Below, one piece after another: positions 5,958-7,293 of a stretch of DNA of 7,293 bases. The first letter of the stretch is position 1. Each line of letters begins with the position of its first letter. Under the pieces are notes generated by a model that did not search any database, had not been told where the DNA came from, and saw only the letters and a program-made list of their open reading frames with translations. The position numbers and the translations under genes were made by a program. Source of the DNA: Verrucomicrobiota bacterium (lineage in GTDB: Bacteria > Verrucomicrobiota > Verrucomicrobiia > Limisphaerales > UBA1100); NCBI GenBank assembly GCA_028872645.1, contig JAPKDK010000147.1:1-7293 (forward strand), in the 5' to 3' direction.

Positions 5958-7293
5958 ATGAAAGCAACTTTGATCATTGGGGTAAACATCGCCTGTATGA
6001 TTTACGGATTTGCCGTCGTTTCTGCCTCGGCTGCGGAACTGGACGCCTATGGTGGCTTCGCCGATGTGAAAGGCAAGAAGACCGGCTATTTCCACACCCA
6101 AAAGATCGATGGCCGCTGGTGGCTGGTGACGCCCGAGGGGCACGGCTTTTTCGGGATCGGGATCAGTCATCCGGTAACCAGTTTCTCACAGGGCGCTGTG
6201 GCCTTCTCCTACAACGGCAGCCAGGAAGCCTGGCTGCGTGACGGTATCAAGAAAATGCGGGATCTCGGTTATAACTGCGTTTGGAGCGGACCTTACAGCA
6301 TGGAGCGCATTCGCCTGGGCTTTGTCGACACGGCATTGGCCGAACGGGTATATCGCGAGGAAAAAATACCCCACGCCATTCACGTGCCCCTGATCAAACA
6401 CCAGGTGGAACTCAAACCCGGCGAAAAACGCCCCGATGTCTTCAGCGATGAATACGCCCGGTTTGTCCAGAAAACGGTCGCGAGATACGTGGCGCCGAAC
6501 AAGGATAACCCATGGATTCTCGGGTACTACTACGGGTTCGGGTCCTTCATGCGTTCGGGCCTGTGGCTCAACGAGACCCTGAATCGCAAGCCCGGCAGTG
6601 CGGGGCGGGAACACCTCATCTCCACCCTGGAAAAATGTTACGAAGGCGACATCCAAAAACTGAACGCCGTCTACGGAAAATCCTACCAGTCGTTCGACGA
6701 CCTGCGGCAAAAGGGCGGGATCGCCTATCCCGCGGGCTACTTTCAGTATTCCAAGAACAAGGCCATTGCCACAGACCAACACGCGCTGATTGCCGAAATC
6801 GTCGTACAAGTCAACCGGCTCGGACACACCGAAATCCGCAAGGGAGACCCCAACCACATGGTGCTTGGCTGTTACGTCAAGGGCGTCACCTACTCCCCTG
6901 AGATCTGGCAGCGCATCAGCCCCTACATCGATGTGCTCGCGCCCCAGCATTTCAGCGAAACCCACAAGATCAAACCCGTGGTCGGGAAGACCGGCCTGCC
7001 CGCGCTGCTCAGCGACCAGGTCTTTGGCAACGTTTATCCGGAGGCGCTTATTAAAACCGGGAGGACCCCTGGTCCGGTCCCTGATCATCTTGATCGGCGC
7101 GTGCTCTACCGCCTCCTCTCAAGGCGCCTGGCAGCTGATCCCGATTTCATAGGCGTTTCGTTCTGCGCCTGTCTACACGATAACTCGCACTCGGTGAAAC
7201 CCTATGACCGCGGGCAGCCGGGTTTCTTCACTATCGATAACGAGCCCAGAAGCAAAACGGTCGAAACGGCAAAGGAATCGAACGCGTTCATCT
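5958..7293 (+). CDS. Second agarase-like TIM-barrel protein, secreted, 3' end beyond window
   Basis: An uninterrupted frame from ATG 5958 runs through the last base, 445 full codons without a stop, so the gene is partial only at its 3' end. A hydrophobic leader ending VVSASAA (residues 20-26) predicts Sec export. The mature part starts like the preceding protein: GYF, then DGRWWLVTPEGHGFF (residues 51-65; W54, W55) and GIGISH. Further landmarks are WILGYYYGFGSF (186-197), a helical insert ending LNAVYGKSYQSFDDL (about residues 235-249), YIDVLAPQHF (D325) and PALLSDQVF (D353). The insert is a familiar element of proteins annotated as beta-agarase-like. The final residues (PGFFTIDNEP, then an SNAFI end) align with the end of the preceding gene, so only a few codons are probably missing. 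No Glu occupies the expected acid/base position in GYYYGFGSF, and D353 sits at the nucleophile position. GAAG at 5944-5947 is a weak ribosome site. The sequence is GC-richer than upstream genes. Its activity is unknown. Confidence 0.85.
   Translation, partial: MKATLIIGVNIACMIYGFAVVSASAAELDAYGGFADVKGKKTGYFHTQKIDGRWWLVTPEGHGFFGIGISHPVTSFSQGAVAFSYNGSQEAWLRDGIKKMRDLGYNCVWSGPYSMERIRLGFVDTALAERVYREEKIPHAIHVPLIKHQVELKPGEKRPDVFSDEYARFVQKTVARYVAPNKDNPWILGYYYGFGSFMRSGLWLNETLNRKPGSAGREHLISTLEKCYEGDIQKLNAVYGKSYQSFDDLRQKGGIAYPAGYFQYSKNKAIATDQHALIAEIVVQVNRLGHTEIRKGDPNHMVLGCYVKGVTYSPEIWQRISPYIDVLAPQHFSETHKIKPVVGKTGLPALLSDQVFGNVYPEALIKTGRTPGPVPDHLDRRVLYRLLSRRLAADPDFIGVSFCACLHDNSHSVKPYDRGQPGFFTIDNEPRSKTVETAKESNAFI

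Noticed and set aside
4849..5967. Long open frame on the - strand (372 codons) opposite the first barrel gene
   Set aside because: It lies almost entirely opposite a + strand gene with a clear Tat leader and conserved family motifs. Its translation shows no recognisable domain, and GC-biased third positions commonly open an antisense frame like this.
5958..6000. Possible lipoprotein signal at Cys13 of the second barrel protein
   Set aside because: The preceding residues (N-I-A) do not fit a lipobox, the cysteine is too near the N-terminus, and a good signal peptidase I site (SASAA) follows.
6186..7088. Open frame on the - strand (300 codons) opposite the second barrel gene
   Set aside because: The + strand frame from 5958 is open to the window end, with a signal peptide and family motifs. 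The antisense translation is low-information and Val/Gly/Asp-rich, as expected from complementing a GC-rich gene.
6512..7152. Overlapping + strand open frames at 6512-6901 and 6790-7152
   Set aside because: They are out of frame with the barrel protein that continues across the whole region; no frameshift is needed to read that protein, so these are shadows.

Overview
The window is a tightly packed stretch, all on the + strand, of what looks like one polycistronic unit from a marine-type, polysaccharide-degrading bacterium. The combination of two exported formylglycine sulfatases, two agarase-like barrel proteins (one with a twin-arginine leader) and an aldonolactonase/KDPG-aldolase pair, with weak or absent Shine-Dalgarno sequences, suggests the Planctomycetes/Verrucomicrobia/Lentisphaerae group. 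This is inference: no ribosomal or other phylogenetic marker is present, and Bacteroidetes are less likely because no SusC/SusD-type genes are seen.

Layout: (1-95) the last codons of an unrecognised upstream gene; (97-933) an amidohydrolase of the L-fuconolactonase/L-rhamnonolactonase type; (930-1550) an Eda-type 2-keto-3-deoxy-(phospho)gluconate aldolase; (1558-3225) a first sulfatase, resembling N-acetylglucosamine-6-sulfatases; (3222-4760) a second sulfatase of a different, arylsulfatase-A-like subfamily; (4774-5940) a twin-arginine-leader protein of an agarase-like TIM-barrel family; (5958 to beyond 7293) a second, diverged member of the same barrel family, open at the window edge. Junctions are a 1-base gap, a 4-base ATGA overlap, a 7-base gap, another ATGA overlap, a 13-base gap and a 17-base gap. 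No internal promoter, terminator, RNA gene, insertion sequence or CRISPR array is visible, and no intergenic stretch exceeds 20 bases.

How the genes may work together (inference): the exported sulfatases remove sulfate esters from a glycan, the exported barrel proteins may cleave or handle the desulfated oligosaccharide, and in the cytoplasm a released sugar (L-fucose or another deoxy- or anhydro-hexose) is oxidised to a lactone by an enzyme outside the window. The lactone is hydrolysed by the amidohydrolase, dehydrated by an enzyme outside the window, and split by the aldolase to pyruvate plus an aldehyde. The actual polysaccharide (fucoidan, agar/porphyran/carrageenan or a glycosaminoglycan-like polymer) cannot be fixed from sequence reading alone.

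The most unusual signal is that both barrel proteins lack a glutamate where a clan GH-A acid/base would be expected after strand 4, and carry aspartate where the strand-7 nucleophile glutamate would be expected. They may therefore be a poorly described enzyme type with a non-canonical active site. Base composition also changes along the unit, from an AT-rich first sulfatase to a GC-rich last gene, which suggests a mosaic origin.
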